A program made the translations under genes and the position numbers. Positions 42,651 to 52,213 of a stretch of 64,000 bases of DNA are shown here, in pieces. Origin of the DNA: Zhuqueibacter pondensis (GTDB lineage: Bacteria; Zhuqueibacterota; Zhuqueibacteria; Zhuqueibacterales; Zhuqueibacteraceae). Every line of letters begins with the position of its first letter. The first letter of the stretch is position 1. The stretch lies in NCBI GenBank assembly GCA_034505955.1, contig JAPDQK010000002.1:162558-226557 (forward strand). Direction: 5' to 3'. The notes under the pieces are model-generated. The model saw nothing but the letters and a program-made list of their open reading frames with translations. It did not search any database and was not told the DNA's origin.

Positions 42651-45600
42651 ATGCAACTTCGCACCGCAACTCGAACCATTCATCTGAGTGCACTTTTTGT
42701 CGCCCAAAAACTGCAGAGATCAAATTGTGCTTTGGGCAGGACAATCAGCCGGCAGGTTTTCCTCGCAACGCTGCGCCCGGTCTCCAAGTTTGCGATTATC
42801 GGCGCCGTCGTGTTTCTTTTCCCGATGTCGCTCGCCAGCCAAACCAACTATAATCTGCCGCTGGTCGTCGCGTCCGGTGAACAGCTTGCTCCGCTGCTCA
42901 TGAGTGATAACATGGAGGGCGCTTTCGTGGTCTGGCAGGATAAACGCGCAGGCCGGTCAGCAATTTATGCACAACATGTGAACAATTTGAGCCAGCCGGT
43001 GTGGAAGCAGGACGGCCTCGCCATCGCCGCATCCTCGAAAGATCAACTTGCACCCGTAGCGATTGACGACGGCAAGGGTGGTGTTTTGATTTTCTGGCAG
43101 GATTTGCGCAACGATGAGGGTGACATCTATGGCCAGCATCTCGATGGCACCGGCAGCTTGCTGTGGGGCAATACCGGCATTCCAATCATTCGCGCCAACG
43201 GCAGGCAGGCCGAACCAAAGGCGGTGGGCGATGGTCAGAATGGCGCATTCATACTTTGGCGTGAATTCAAATCCGGCAACGAAGATATATTTGTGCAAAG
43301 AATTGATGGCAACGGTACCATACTTCTCGAGACCGCCGGCAAGGCCGTGGCGCAAGGTGCGGGAAATCAAATTTTGGGGGATGTGGCCGTTGCGCCGAAT
43401 GGCGATTTGGTTGTCGCCTGGAGTGATAACAGCAGTGGTCTTGCGCTTGTCACCGCGCAGCGTTTTGACGCCATGATCAAGCCCCGCTGGAGTGCGGGCT
43501 TGCTCGTCACTGCCGTGAAGAGCACGCAAACAGCGCCTGTATTACATGTTGATCGTCTTGGTAACACGTTTATAGTTTGGACCGACAGCCGTAATCGTAA
43601 TCTCGATCTTTATGCACAAAAAGTCGATGCTGCCGGCCAGTTGCTGTGGGGTCAATCCGCTTTGCCGGTCTGCAAGGCCACGAATGATCAATACTCCCAA
43701 CAGATCGCGAGCGACGGGAGTGATGGCATTCTGATTGTTTGGGAAGACAAGCGTTCCGGTAAACCCGATATTTATGGCCAGGCGTTGAACGCGGCCGGCC
43801 AGGCGCGCTGGCAAAATGATGGCGTCGGTATCTCCACCAGCAGCCAGGAACAGACACAGCCGCGCGTGGCTGCGGACGGCAGTGGCGGGTTGATTTGCGC
43901 TTGGACGGATGATCGCGGCACGGGCACGAACATCGGTGTGCAGCGTTTGAATAAAGACGGCAAAGCGCTGTGGGCAGCAAACGGCATCCTGATCACCAAT
44001 GATGAGGGTACGAAACAACGACCGGCAATTTTAGCCCAATCCGGCAGCTTTCTCGGAGCTGGTGGAAGTTTTGTCGTTTGGGACGATACGCGACGCGGCA
44101 ACGTCGATATTTTTGCCCAACCGCTCAAAGGCGATGGCACATTTGCCAACGTGCCGCCACGGATCCTTTCATCGCCGGTTACTGAAGCCCGGGAAGGCCG
44201 TCTCTACAGTTATCAAGTGCAAGCCATTGATTATGATTCGGCTGATCCTCTGCGATTGGAATTGCTAACGCCGCAAAACAAAACGTGGTTGCAAATTGAC
44301 AACGCCAAATTACAATTGTTCGGCACTCCCGGCGCCGGTGATGCCGGAGAAGTTGCCGTCACCTTGGTGGTGAAAGACAAGCTTGGTGCCAGTGCCAGCC
44401 AAAGCTTCACCCTCAAAGTGATTGGCAGCAATCATCCTCCACAGATCACCTCCAAGCCGGACACCGTGGCAATCGAAGATCAGCTTTATTTCTACAAAAT
44501 CGTTGCGATTGATCCCGATTCCGGTGATGCGTTAACCTTCACCATCGAAACCGCAGCGCAATGGCTGCAACTCAGTAATGACGGGAAAGTCTCTGGCACA
44601 CCGGCGAATGAGCATGTCGGCAGCTACACCGTGACAGTGCGCGTGACCGACACGAAAGGTGCGACCGCGACTCAGAGTTTTACTCTGCGGGTAAAAAATG
44701 TCAATGATCCGCCTTTTTTCACCAGCCAACCGGACACCTTCGCTTTCGTGGATTCGTTGTATGTTTATCGCGTCAGCGCAGCGGATGTCGATCGTGACGA
44801 TACGGTGCAGATTGTGAAGCGAGTTGCTCCGGACTGGCTGTCTTGGAACGCCAATACGCAGACATTACAGGGCAGACCGGCCTCGTCGCATTGGGGAACG
44901 ATCTATGCGGTGAATTTTCTCGCGCGCGATGCCGCCGGCGCAACTGCGGAGCAATCATTCCGGTTGCACGTCATGGCGCTTGGCGCGCCGGACACTGTCG
45001 CGCCGGCGGCGCCGCTGGCGCTGCGAATTCAGCCGGCACAATGGAGCGCAAATAGAAAATTCACTTTGCAATGGCAAAATCCTGCTGATCCGAGCGGGAT
45101 TGCCGGCGTTTTTTATAAAATTGGTGCGGCACCGACGCATCATCGCGATGGTGTCTTCGTCTCGGGCGCAATCGGCGCAAAACTTGATCAACTCGAGCTG
45201 CTGGCACCCCAGGAGGGAAAATTACCGGTTTATCTCTGGTTGATGGATGGCCGGGGTAATGTCGATTTTCGCACCGCGGCGCGTGCCATTTGTCATTATG
45301 ACGCCACACCGCCATTGGCCCAGAAGAACCTTTCCCCGGATCGCCGATGGACTCGAGGCGACAGTGTGCGCCTGCAATGGACTCCGGCGACCGACACCAT
45401 CAGTGGTATTCGAAGTTATCATTTCTATTTCGAGGGCAAACTTTTTGGGTTCATCCCCGGCGACAGCAGCAGCTTCATGCTCATCCTGCAGCTTGCCGAA
45501 AAAACTTACTCCTGGGCTTTGATGGCCGAGGATAGTGCCGGCAATCTTGGCGCGTGGACCTCGGCGACCTTTTCGGTCGATCGTCATCCGCCAACCTTGT

Positions 45601-47234
45601 TGCACACGGCCACGGACACCGCAACGACTTCAATGGATGTCACATTGTCCGCGCAGGCAACTGATGCCGCCTCGGGAATTCGTGCCGTGCGACTGTATCA
45701 TCGTGCTGCGGGCGAGCGGGCCTTTCGCAGCAAGAATTTGCCGGCGGTAAATGGCGGTACGACATTTACCGCTCGCCTCGAAGCGGCGGAGGTGGTGCCC
45801 AGGGGATTGGAATATTATCTCGAAGCTGCAGATTCTGCCGGCAATCTCACGCATTGGCCTGTGGGCGCACCGGGTAATTTCCATGCCGTCGTCGTCGCTT
45901 CAGCGAATCTTACCGCACCGGCACCTCTGGTGGCGGGGCATTATCAAATTTTTTCGGTGCCCTATTATTTACTCAATGCCTCACCGGAGAGTTTGCTCGA
46001 AGATGATTTGGGAAGTTACGATCCCAGCGTATGGAGACTCTTTCGTTATCAACCCGGAGAGGGAAATGTTGAGTTTGGCAAGCCGAATCTGGAAAAATTT
46101 ACTCCCGGCCGCGCGTTTTGGTTGATCACGACCCGACCACAGAACTATGACACCGGCCCGGTCCATTCGGTCCGCACGGATACGCCATTTGCGCTGACAT
46201 TGCAGCCGGGCTGGAATCTCATCGCCACGCCTTTTGATTTTCCCACGGCATGGTCTGCGGTGCAGCGGCCCGAAGGCGTTGAAAACAATCTCTGGGCTTT
46301 CGAGGGCACGCGCTATCTCGGCCAACAGGAAGTTTTGTTGCCGTGGCAGGGATATTTTCTCCGCAATCTGGAGATGCAGCCCAGAACCATTACGATCGCC
46401 CCGGTTGCCGGCACGCAAGTGACAAAATCAACATCTCCCGTCACAGAAATTTTTTGGCAGGTGCAATTGCGTGTCACGGATGGCGAATTTTGTGATGACG
46501 CCAACTATCTCGGTAGTGCAGCAACGGCAGACGAGGCATGGGATCCACTCGATCTTTCGGAGCCACCGGTAATTGGCGATTACGTCAGCCTGTATTTTGA
46601 CCGGCACAACTGGCCTCGCTATGCCGGACTTTTCACCAGTGATTTTCGTCCGGATGTTAATATTGTGCAAAAATGGCCGTTTACTGTCGTCGCCAGTCGA
46701 CCGGGTTTGCCGGTAAAATTAACTTGGGAGTATTCCGGCGATGTGCCGAGGGATTGGATTTTTGTGCTCGAGGACCTTGACGGTCGCTTGCGCCGGCGAA
46801 TTGAGCCGGAGCAAATGCTGATTGGTGACGACGCCGGGTACGTTTTTCGAGCCACTTCGCAACCCCGAGACTTCATTTGGTGGGCCGGGCGTGAAGAGCA
46901 ATTGGCAGAAGCGGGTGCATTGCACAATCTCATACCTGCTGCTTTTGAGCTGCTGCCGAGTTATCCGAATCCGTTGGTGCACCTCGGGCGAAATCAGCCG
47001 GCCGTGATCCGCTTCGGATTGCCGATTACAACCCCGGTCCAAGCGAGAATTTTCGACTTGGCCGGGCGCCCGGTGCGCACCTTCGAGGTCGGAGAAAATT
47101 TGCCGCCGGGTTATCATGAAGTGCACTGGGATGGCCGGGACGGAGATGGTCATCCCGTAGCAGCAGGGATTTACATTTTTCGACTCGAGGCCTCCGAGTA
47201 CCGCGCGAGTCGCAAACTTATTCTTTTGCGGTGA
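42651..47234 (+). CDS. Giant sorted surface protein: propeller-like, Ig and FlgD-like domains
   Basis: 1527 residues. An unusually long signal region (hydrophobic core FAIIGAVVFLFPMSLASQ, residues 46-64). Residues ~65-500 are eight or so ~50-residue repeats of the form VWQDKR.G..DIYAQ..D..G...W...G, like a beta-propeller. Three cadherin-like putative Ig (He_PIG) domains start near 500, 592 and 684 (PPxITSxPDT). Further Ig-like domains and a dockerin-like region follow. The last ~95 residues are a FlgD-like sorting domain (LPSYPNPLV, DLAGRPVRTF, WDGRDGDG, GIYIFRLEA). Likely a cell-surface adhesin or structural protein. The next gene's GTG overlaps its stop. Confidence 0.88.
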   Translation: MQLRTATRTIHLSALFVAQKLQRSNCALGRTISRQVFLATLRPVSKFAIIGAVVFLFPMSLASQTNYNLPLVVASGEQLAPLLMSDNMEGAFVVWQDKRAGRSAIYAQHVNNLSQPVWKQDGLAIAASSKDQLAPVAIDDGKGGVLIFWQDLRNDEGDIYGQHLDGTGSLLWGNTGIPIIRANGRQAEPKAVGDGQNGAFILWREFKSGNEDIFVQRIDGNGTILLETAGKAVAQGAGNQILGDVAVAPNGDLVVAWSDNSSGLALVTAQRFDAMIKPRWSAGLLVTAVKSTQTAPVLHVDRLGNTFIVWTDSRNRNLDLYAQKVDAAGQLLWGQSALPVCKATNDQYSQQIASDGSDGILIVWEDKRSGKPDIYGQALNAAGQARWQNDGVGISTSSQEQTQPRVAADGSGGLICAWTDDRGTGTNIGVQRLNKDGKALWAANGILITNDEGTKQRPAILAQSGSFLGAGGSFVVWDDTRRGNVDIFAQPLKGDGTFANVPPRILSSPVTEAREGRLYSYQVQAIDYDSADPLRLELLTPQNKTWLQIDNAKLQLFGTPGAGDAGEVAVTLVVKDKLGASASQSFTLKVIGSNHPPQITSKPDTVAIEDQLYFYKIVAIDPDSGDALTFTIETAAQWLQLSNDGKVSGTPANEHVGSYTVTVRVTDTKGATATQSFTLRVKNVNDPPFFTSQPDTFAFVDSLYVYRVSAADVDRDDTVQIVKRVAPDWLSWNANTQTLQGRPASSHWGTIYAVNFLARDAAGATAEQSFRLHVMALGAPDTVAPAAPLALRIQPAQWSANRKFTLQWQNPADPSGIAGVFYKIGAAPTHHRDGVFVSGAIGAKLDQLELLAPQEGKLPVYLWLMDGRGNVDFRTAARAICHYDATPPLAQKNLSPDRRWTRGDSVRLQWTPATDTISGIRSYHFYFEGKLFGFIPGDSSSFMLILQLAEKTYSWALMAEDSAGNLGAWTSATFSVDRHPPTLLHTATDTATTSMDVTLSAQATDAASGIRAVRLYHRAAGERAFRSKNLPAVNGGTTFTARLEAAEVVPRGLEYYLEAADSAGNLTHWPVGAPGNFHAVVVASANLTAPAPLVAGHYQIFSVPYYLLNASPESLLEDDLGSYDPSVWRLFRYQPGEGNVEFGKPNLEKFTPGRAFWLITTRPQNYDTGPVHSVRTDTPFALTLQPGWNLIATPFDFPTAWSAVQRPEGVENNLWAFEGTRYLGQQEVLLPWQGYFLRNLEMQPRTITIAPVAGTQVTKSTSPVTEIFWQVQLRVTDGEFCDDANYLGSAATADEAWDPLDLSEPPVIGDYVSLYFDRHNWPRYAGLFTSDFRPDVNIVQKWPFTVVASRPGLPVKLTWEYSGDVPRDWIFVLEDLDGRLRRRIEPEQMLIGDDAGYVFRATSQPRDFIWWAGREEQLAEAGALHNLIPAAFELLPSYPNPLVHLGRNQPAVIRFGLPITTPVQARIFDLAGRPVRTFEVGENLPPGYHEVHWDGRDGDGHPVAAGIYIFRLEASEYRASRKLILLR

Positions 47235-50176
47235 AAATGCCAAGACGCATTTCCCTTTGGCAAGCCTTCCGATTTTTCTGCAACCGGGAAAACGGAGGCG
47301 CCACGACAGGACGTTTAACCCCGATAATTCACGCGGTGCATAAATTGACAGCACTCTGTTGTTGGCTCAAGCCTGAAAATGTGGCTCATGAATTATCGGG
47401 GTTAAAAGGCCGCTGCATTTCGAGGTTGGACTTATGCCCGAGTCTGTGGCATGGCGCCGGTTTGGTGTGGGGCATTCTGTTTGCGGCTTTTTCTTCTTTG
47501 AATGGACAGGATCAGGCCGATCTGAAACGCGCGCAGGAACTGTACGAAAAAGCCATGCAGGCCCGGGAAACTGCGACGCGGGTGGTGCTCCTGCAACAAG
47601 CGGCACAACTATATTCCAGTGCTGATAAGATTTCGGCACTTCCTCCCTCGTTGGTGCGACAGGTTGCCAACATTCATTATACTCTTGGTCGCGAGTTTTA
47701 TCAGCAAGCAAGATGGGAGCTTGCAATTTTCCATCTTGAAAAAGCTTTTGCACTCGACCCGAGTTTTGCGACTACGGAGGGGAATCTCGCTCGCTTCATA
47801 GCGCAGGCGCACAATGCACTGGCTCTGCAGCTTGTTGCGCAGGGCAAAATCAATGCCGCTTCCCAATCCGCGCATGCCGCCATCCGGCATGACTCGACAT
47901 TTTGGCCAGCCCACGCCACGCTCGGTTTGGTTTGTTTTCAACAAGGGAAATATGACGCAGCCATTGCTGCCTACCACACTGTTTTGCGCATCCAGCCTAC
48001 TGCGCAACTTTATAATAATCTCGGTGCGGCATACGAAGCCAACGGTAATTTCGCGGCGGCCATGAGTGCCTATCGTCGCGCTTTGGAACTGGATCCACGC
48101 CTGGCAGTGGCGCAAAGGAATTTCCAGCGCGCCCAGGAGAAACTGGCCCACGTTAGCCTTATCTCGGTTCCCGAGGAAAACCCGAAGCCGGCAACTTCCG
48201 AATCCACGCAGCCGGCCTCGAACCAGAACGATTCCCTGGTCGTGGCAAAAGCTCCGTCAAAAGCCAAACCTGCCGGAGAAAGCAGAATGATCTCTGGCAA
48301 GGAAAAAGCAAAGACGCTTGCGGAGACCATGAGCAATGCTCAACCGAACAAGAAAGGAATGACGAAAACCACACAACTGCGAAGTCCGCAGGGGATCCCA
48401 TCGTCACCTTCAGCCAGGAAGTCCAAACAGGACACGGTTGCGACAAAAGCCGGTATTTCATCTTCCGTTGTGCCATCAGGGCGGCCCACCAAGCCCATAT
48501 TGGATCAAAATGCCAGGCCAGCGGCCGCGCCAAATGATCCACCTCGCTCTCCGGAGTCCATTATTGATACCACCCGGCGGGCAATTGCCATGGTTTCCAG
48601 GCCATCGCCGTCCATCCCGCGCGCAATTTCGCGCTCAGCTTCGTCCTACAGATTTTTGTTTCCATTTCTCTGTGGCGCTGGCGTCGTCGTTCTCATCATG
48701 CTGGCTTTTGCACAACGACAACGCCTCAGTCGTGTTTGGCTGCAGATCAAACCGATCCGGACGAGACCAGCAGCAGAAGTGACAGACTCCAGAAGATTGC
48801 TGGCTGCGGGTACTTTACCAGAAGCCGTCGCCAACGAGCTGCCGGCGACGGAGGTCAAGCTCCTGCCGGCCGCCTCGCCGGAAGTACAAATGGAGGTTGC
48901 AGCAGTCGAGTCATCGGCTGGGAGGCCTGATGGCAGCGTGGAGCCGCGCCCACCTTCTTTGCAAACCCAGGCTTTTTTTGCGGAAATGATCGCCGGCGAA
49001 CCTGAGTTCGAGGAATTTGAAAAAGAGGACCAGGCCCAGGAAGGCAAACCGGACAACGGGCAGCTTTTGTCTTCGATTGTTTCGTCTGCTCAAACAGAAG
49101 AAATCGTCCATCTCGATGAGGCGCCGCGCGTTACGACCTCGGAAGTGGAATCCTCCAATGGGTCAGCGGTGGAGACTCCGGCGCTCGAAACCAGCTCGAC
49201 AAGCCAGCAATTCACTCGCAGCGATGCCAGCAACCAACCTTCGGTGCCGAGTCACAGCGCTGCGGAGATGTCGATTCCTCGGGACATGCAGTCGCAACGC
49301 AGTAAAGACGCCGAATCTTCAGGGGATCACACCCCCGGACATAAGTCTCAAACACTCGGCCGTTACTTCATCAAGCGGGAAATTGGCAAGGGTGCGATGG
49401 GAAATATTTATTTGGCATGGGATCCCAAACTCGATCGCCGGGTGGTCATTAAAACAGTGTGCTTCAATCGGGCCACGAGCGAGGAGGACACGGCCGTCAT
49501 CAAGGATCGAATTTATCGCGAGGCGCGCGCCATTGCCAAGCTCGGCCATCCCAATATTGTGGTGGTTTATGATATAGAAGACGAGCAGGATTTGTCTTAC
49601 ATTGTCATGGAGCATATTGAAGGCAGGGATTTGCGGCAGGTCCTGGCGCGCGAGCATCGCTTCGATTGCCAGCGCGCAATCAATATTGTGGCGCAAGTTT
49701 GTAATGCGTTGGATTATGCCCATCAGGCCGGCATTATTCATCGCGACATCAAACCGTCGAACATTATGTTGTTGCCCGGCGACAAGGCCAAAGTCACTGA
49801 TTTCGGCATTGCCAAAATTGCGGACAACTTTTCTTTGACTCTGCCCGGTCATATTTTGGGGACTCCGAGTTACATGGCACCGGAGCAATTCGAGGGAGGG
49901 CAGATCGATGGCCGCGCAGACATCTTCTCGCTCGGTGTGGTGTTCTACGAGCTGATCACAGGCACCCGTCCATTCACCGGCGATTCTCTGGCGGCGCTCG
50001 CCTACAAAATCGTCCACAAGATGCATCTCCCGCCCAGCCTGCAAAACGTGGAATTGCCGTTCGAGCTCGATGAGATTGTCGGTCGGGCTTTGGCCAAACA
50101 GCCGGAGGAACGATATCAGACTGCGAAGGAATTTCATGAGGCGTTGCTGGGGGTGTCGGTGGAAATGGTGACTTGA
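47231..50176 (+). CDS. TPR and membrane-anchored Ser/Thr protein kinase
   Basis: Up to 981 residues. TPR-like repeats at about 95-310 (AIFHLEKAFALDPSFATTEG; YNNLGAAYEANGNFAAAMSA), a Ser/Pro-rich linker, a membrane helix near 473-494 (FLFPFLCGAGVVVLIMLAF), another acidic linker, and a Hanks-type kinase at ~710-975: GKGAMGNIYLAW, catalytic Lys VVIK, HRDIKPSN (about 836), DFGIAK, GTPSYMAPEQF. Unusually the kinase is at the C terminus with the TPRs before the helix. A 93-bp inverted-repeat element lies in frame at residues ~28-58, so the N terminus is uncertain; ATG 47237 is a second start. GTG 47231 overlaps the previous stop. Confidence 0.88.
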   Translation: MKMPRRISLWQAFRFFCNRENGGATTGRLTPIIHAVHKLTALCCWLKPENVAHELSGLKGRCISRLDLCPSLWHGAGLVWGILFAAFSSLNGQDQADLKRAQELYEKAMQARETATRVVLLQQAAQLYSSADKISALPPSLVRQVANIHYTLGREFYQQARWELAIFHLEKAFALDPSFATTEGNLARFIAQAHNALALQLVAQGKINAASQSAHAAIRHDSTFWPAHATLGLVCFQQGKYDAAIAAYHTVLRIQPTAQLYNNLGAAYEANGNFAAAMSAYRRALELDPRLAVAQRNFQRAQEKLAHVSLISVPEENPKPATSESTQPASNQNDSLVVAKAPSKAKPAGESRMISGKEKAKTLAETMSNAQPNKKGMTKTTQLRSPQGIPSSPSARKSKQDTVATKAGISSSVVPSGRPTKPILDQNARPAAAPNDPPRSPESIIDTTRRAIAMVSRPSPSIPRAISRSASSYRFLFPFLCGAGVVVLIMLAFAQRQRLSRVWLQIKPIRTRPAAEVTDSRRLLAAGTLPEAVANELPATEVKLLPAASPEVQMEVAAVESSAGRPDGSVEPRPPSLQTQAFFAEMIAGEPEFEEFEKEDQAQEGKPDNGQLLSSIVSSAQTEEIVHLDEAPRVTTSEVESSNGSAVETPALETSSTSQQFTRSDASNQPSVPSHSAAEMSIPRDMQSQRSKDAESSGDHTPGHKSQTLGRYFIKREIGKGAMGNIYLAWDPKLDRRVVIKTVCFNRATSEEDTAVIKDRIYREARAIAKLGHPNIVVVYDIEDEQDLSYIVMEHIEGRDLRQVLAREHRFDCQRAINIVAQVCNALDYAHQAGIIHRDIKPSNIMLLPGDKAKVTDFGIAKIADNFSLTLPGHILGTPSYMAPEQFEGGQIDGRADIFSLGVVFYELITGTRPFTGDSLAALAYKIVHKMHLPPSLQNVELPFELDEIVGRALAKQPEERYQTAKEFHEALLGVSVEMVT
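47314..47406. repeat. MITE-like element, CCCCGATAATTCA family, copy 1 (inside kinase ORF)
   Basis: Perfect 18-bp terminal inverted repeats TTTAACCCCGATAATTCA / TGAATTATCGGGGTTAAA around a 57-base core. Total 93 bp, exactly 31 codons, so the frame stays open. The core is similar in reverse orientation to the copy at 55125. Confidence 0.85.
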
Positions 50177-50365
50177 TTGGGCTGCGGTGCGGCAGGAAGC
50201 TTGTGTTAAATTTCTCCTTTGGCATACCCTGTTGGCGGACTGCTTCAACAATTTTTATTGTAATTTTTCTTCTCAACGCGGGGACTCGCAGACGGCTAAA
50301 TCCTATGCAGCCGAATCCACAAGATGCACATCCCGCCAGTCGACAAAATGTAATTGCCGATGGAA

Positions 50366-50455
50366 ATGAAAGAGATCATCGGACGGGCTTTGGCCAAACA
50401 ACCGGAGGAGCGTTATCAGACGGCATTGGAATTTCGGGAGGCGTTGTTGGGGTAG
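50366..50455 (+). pseudogene. Remnant of a kinase C terminus
   Basis: The frame reads MKEIIGRALAKQPEERYQTA then LEFREALLG and stops. It repeats the last ~28 residues of the upstream kinase (DEIVGRALAKQPEERYQTAK...FHEALLG), with about 80% base identity over ~85 bp. It looks like the tail of a deleted second kinase or of a partial duplication. The rest of 50177-50663 shows no intact gene. Confidence 0.7.
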
Positions 50456-50663
50456 AGGTGGTTAGTTAATTTCATAGGTGATTAGCAGGACAGAGTGGAC
50501 GTCCTTTCACTCGTCATTACCTCCGTATGCTACGTATAATCCTTACCATTTCTAAGTCACGCCCATTTGCTTTTCTTCCCGATTTTTACTATTTTGAAAT
50601 CATATACTACATGTTTAAGGTTGTGTCCCATATTTAATCTCAAAATTTCGAAGGCTATCTATT

Positions 50664-50966
50664 ATGAAAAGGACAAGTATCTATTTGGAAGAAGATCAGC
50701 TCCAACTGCTTAAACACATTTCGAGCGCGGATCATCGCAGTTTAACGGAATTGGTCCGTCAGGCGCTCCAAGAATTCCTCGAGCGTTATCAGCAAAAGGT
50801 GGTGTTACACTCTCCCGCAGAGGAGTGGAACCGGCGCTTGGAACAACTTCTCGCTCGCGTGCATCAGCGAACAAGCGCCTTCTCATCTGAAGAAATAGAG
50901 GCGGATATTACAGTGGCCTCGGAAGAAGCACGCTATCACAAAGCCCATGCCGCGAGTTCTCGTTGA
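50664..50966 (+). CDS. Ribbon-helix-helix antitoxin-like protein
   Basis: 100 residues. An N-terminal RHH/CopG-like segment (KRTSIYLEEDQLQLLKHISS, SLTELVRQALQEFLERY) for DNA binding and dimerisation, then an acidic helical C-terminal half that would bind the toxin. It is followed by a PIN toxin gene with a 20-base overlap, the classic order. It likely represses its own operon. Confidence 0.82.
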   Translation: MKRTSIYLEEDQLQLLKHISSADHRSLTELVRQALQEFLERYQQKVVLHSPAEEWNRRLEQLLARVHQRTSAFSSEEIEADITVASEEARYHKAHAASSR

Positions 50967-51402
50967 CACGAACGTCTGGGTTTCAGCGCTGCTTAATCCC
51001 CATGGCTTTCCGGCACGGGTGCTTGAGGCGCTCGAGACTGATCAATTTGAACCTATCCTCAGTGAGCCTTTGCTGGAGGAACTGTTGGATGTCTTGTCCC
51101 GTCCCAGATTAATAAAAAAGTATCACCTTGAACCATACGACATTGCGGAATTAGCGGCTCTTCTCGAAGAAAAGGCCATCAAAGTAGCGCCAAGTGGAAA
51201 ACTCCACCTCTGTCGCGATCCGAGGGATGATATCGTTCTGGAAACAGCACTTCTGGGAAACGCAAATTATGCGGTTAGCCGGGACGACGACCTAAAGCGT
51301 GACTTGGAACTGATTCAAAAAATGGAAGAGCAAGGAGTCAAGGTGGTGAGTGTAAGCCAGTTTCTCAGCTTTTTTGAGGAAAACGCTCCCCAGAACGAGT
51401 AA
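50947..51402 (+). CDS. PIN-domain toxin (putative RNase)
   Basis: 151 residues. PIN metal-site residues are visible: Asp7 in VLVDTNVWVSALL, a Glu in SEPLLEELLDVL, and late acids in CRDPRDDIVLETAL and AVSRDDDLKR. It fits the COG1569-type PIN proteins that act as toxin with a CopG-like antitoxin. The target RNA is not known. It overlaps the antitoxin by 20 bases, and its 3' end touches an ISL3 relic. Confidence 0.88.
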   Translation: MPRVLVDTNVWVSALLNPHGFPARVLEALETDQFEPILSEPLLEELLDVLSRPRLIKKYHLEPYDIAELAALLEEKAIKVAPSGKLHLCRDPRDDIVLETALLGNANYAVSRDDDLKRDLELIQKMEEQGVKVVSVSQFLSFFEENAPQNE

Positions 51403-51670
51403 TTGGAAGGAACAAAATTGCCTCTTCAAAGAAATTGTGGGTTAATTCTGGATACGGTAAGTCACCAAGCTGATGATATGGTGCGATTTCAAGGGTTCTA
51501 TATTGTTTGAAACCGTATCCCTTTCTGATAGTGAGATTTGCTTTGAGATTGAACCCTTCAACAATGCCATTGGAAAGAAGCTCTTTTGTCCTGAACCAAT
51601 TCAAGATGAGGTTTTCATGACGGCGAAGCATACGGGCCACGTCTTTGATTTCGTCAATTTTGGAGTACAT
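51365..51670 (-). pseudogene. ISL3-family transposase, C-terminal fragment
   Basis: The open stretch reads IDEIKDVARMLRRHENLILN, WFRTKELLSNGIVEGFNLKA and KGYGFKQYRTLEIAPYHQLG, the C-terminal DDE-domain end of ISL3 transposases with the catalytic Glu in GIVEGFN. Upstream residues of the family appear only in another frame (FWAYNSAYWPG) and are interrupted by a stop, so the gene is dead. Natural C terminus near LTHNFF; the frame runs on into flanking DNA and overlaps the toxin gene's end. Confidence 0.8.
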
Positions 51671-51950
51671 GGCCTGTTTGGTCTATTGCTTCAGGAACTA
51701 CCCGGCCAGTAAGCGGAGTTGTAAGCCCAAAAGTTCTGGGGAAGGCTACGCCTGTAAGAATTTTTTTGAGCAAATAGGCCCGAACCGTTTCTCTTGAGGT
51801 TGACAGCCCATGGTGCCTGAAGCCTTTTCATCGGTTGGGATGCCCCCTGCAGCCACACGACGATAAGGCTGCCGATTCAAAAACGTAAGGCAATTTTGAT
51901 CCGCTTCAAAAATCCTTAATTTTTACCCACAAATTTCCGTGAAGAACCCC
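51420..51950 (-). mobile_element. Internally deleted ISL3-family insertion-sequence relic
   Basis: Terminal inverted repeats: GCCTCTTCAAAGAAATTGTG from 51420 on the plus strand, and GGGGTTCTTCACGGAAATTT reading inward from 51950 on the minus strand. Between them only the C terminus of an ISL3 transposase survives. At ~530 bp it is well short of a full ISL3 element (1.2-1.5 kb). It cannot move on its own. Confidence 0.65.
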
Positions 51951-51995
51951 AAATTATTTTGTCTTTTTAGGTTGCGGCCGTAGGCTTGTCCACGT

Positions 51996-52078
51996 TGGGG
52001 CAATAAATTGCGGAAATCAATCACACTCTGCATTCTGACTCCAGCCCAAAATGCCACTCCTGAATTATCGGGGTCAAC
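51996..52078. repeat. MITE-like element, CCCCGATAATTCA family, copy 2 (one end degraded)
   Basis: The right end CTCCTGAATTATCGGGGTCAA and adjoining CCAAAATGCCACT match the reverse of the copy at 55125; the left terminal repeat is not recognisable. It lies in the ~260-base gap before the WD40 gene's 3' end. Confidence 0.6.
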
Positions 52079-52213
52079 CCTCAACGAATACAACAGCAGG
52101 ACAATTTGAGTCAGGAAAAAATCGAGTAACGGCAGGTGAAGCCAGGCTTGCATAACCGGTTTTCCAGCATCCCGGACGCCATGAGGTGCAAGCCTGACTT
52201 GGGAAGTGGTACT

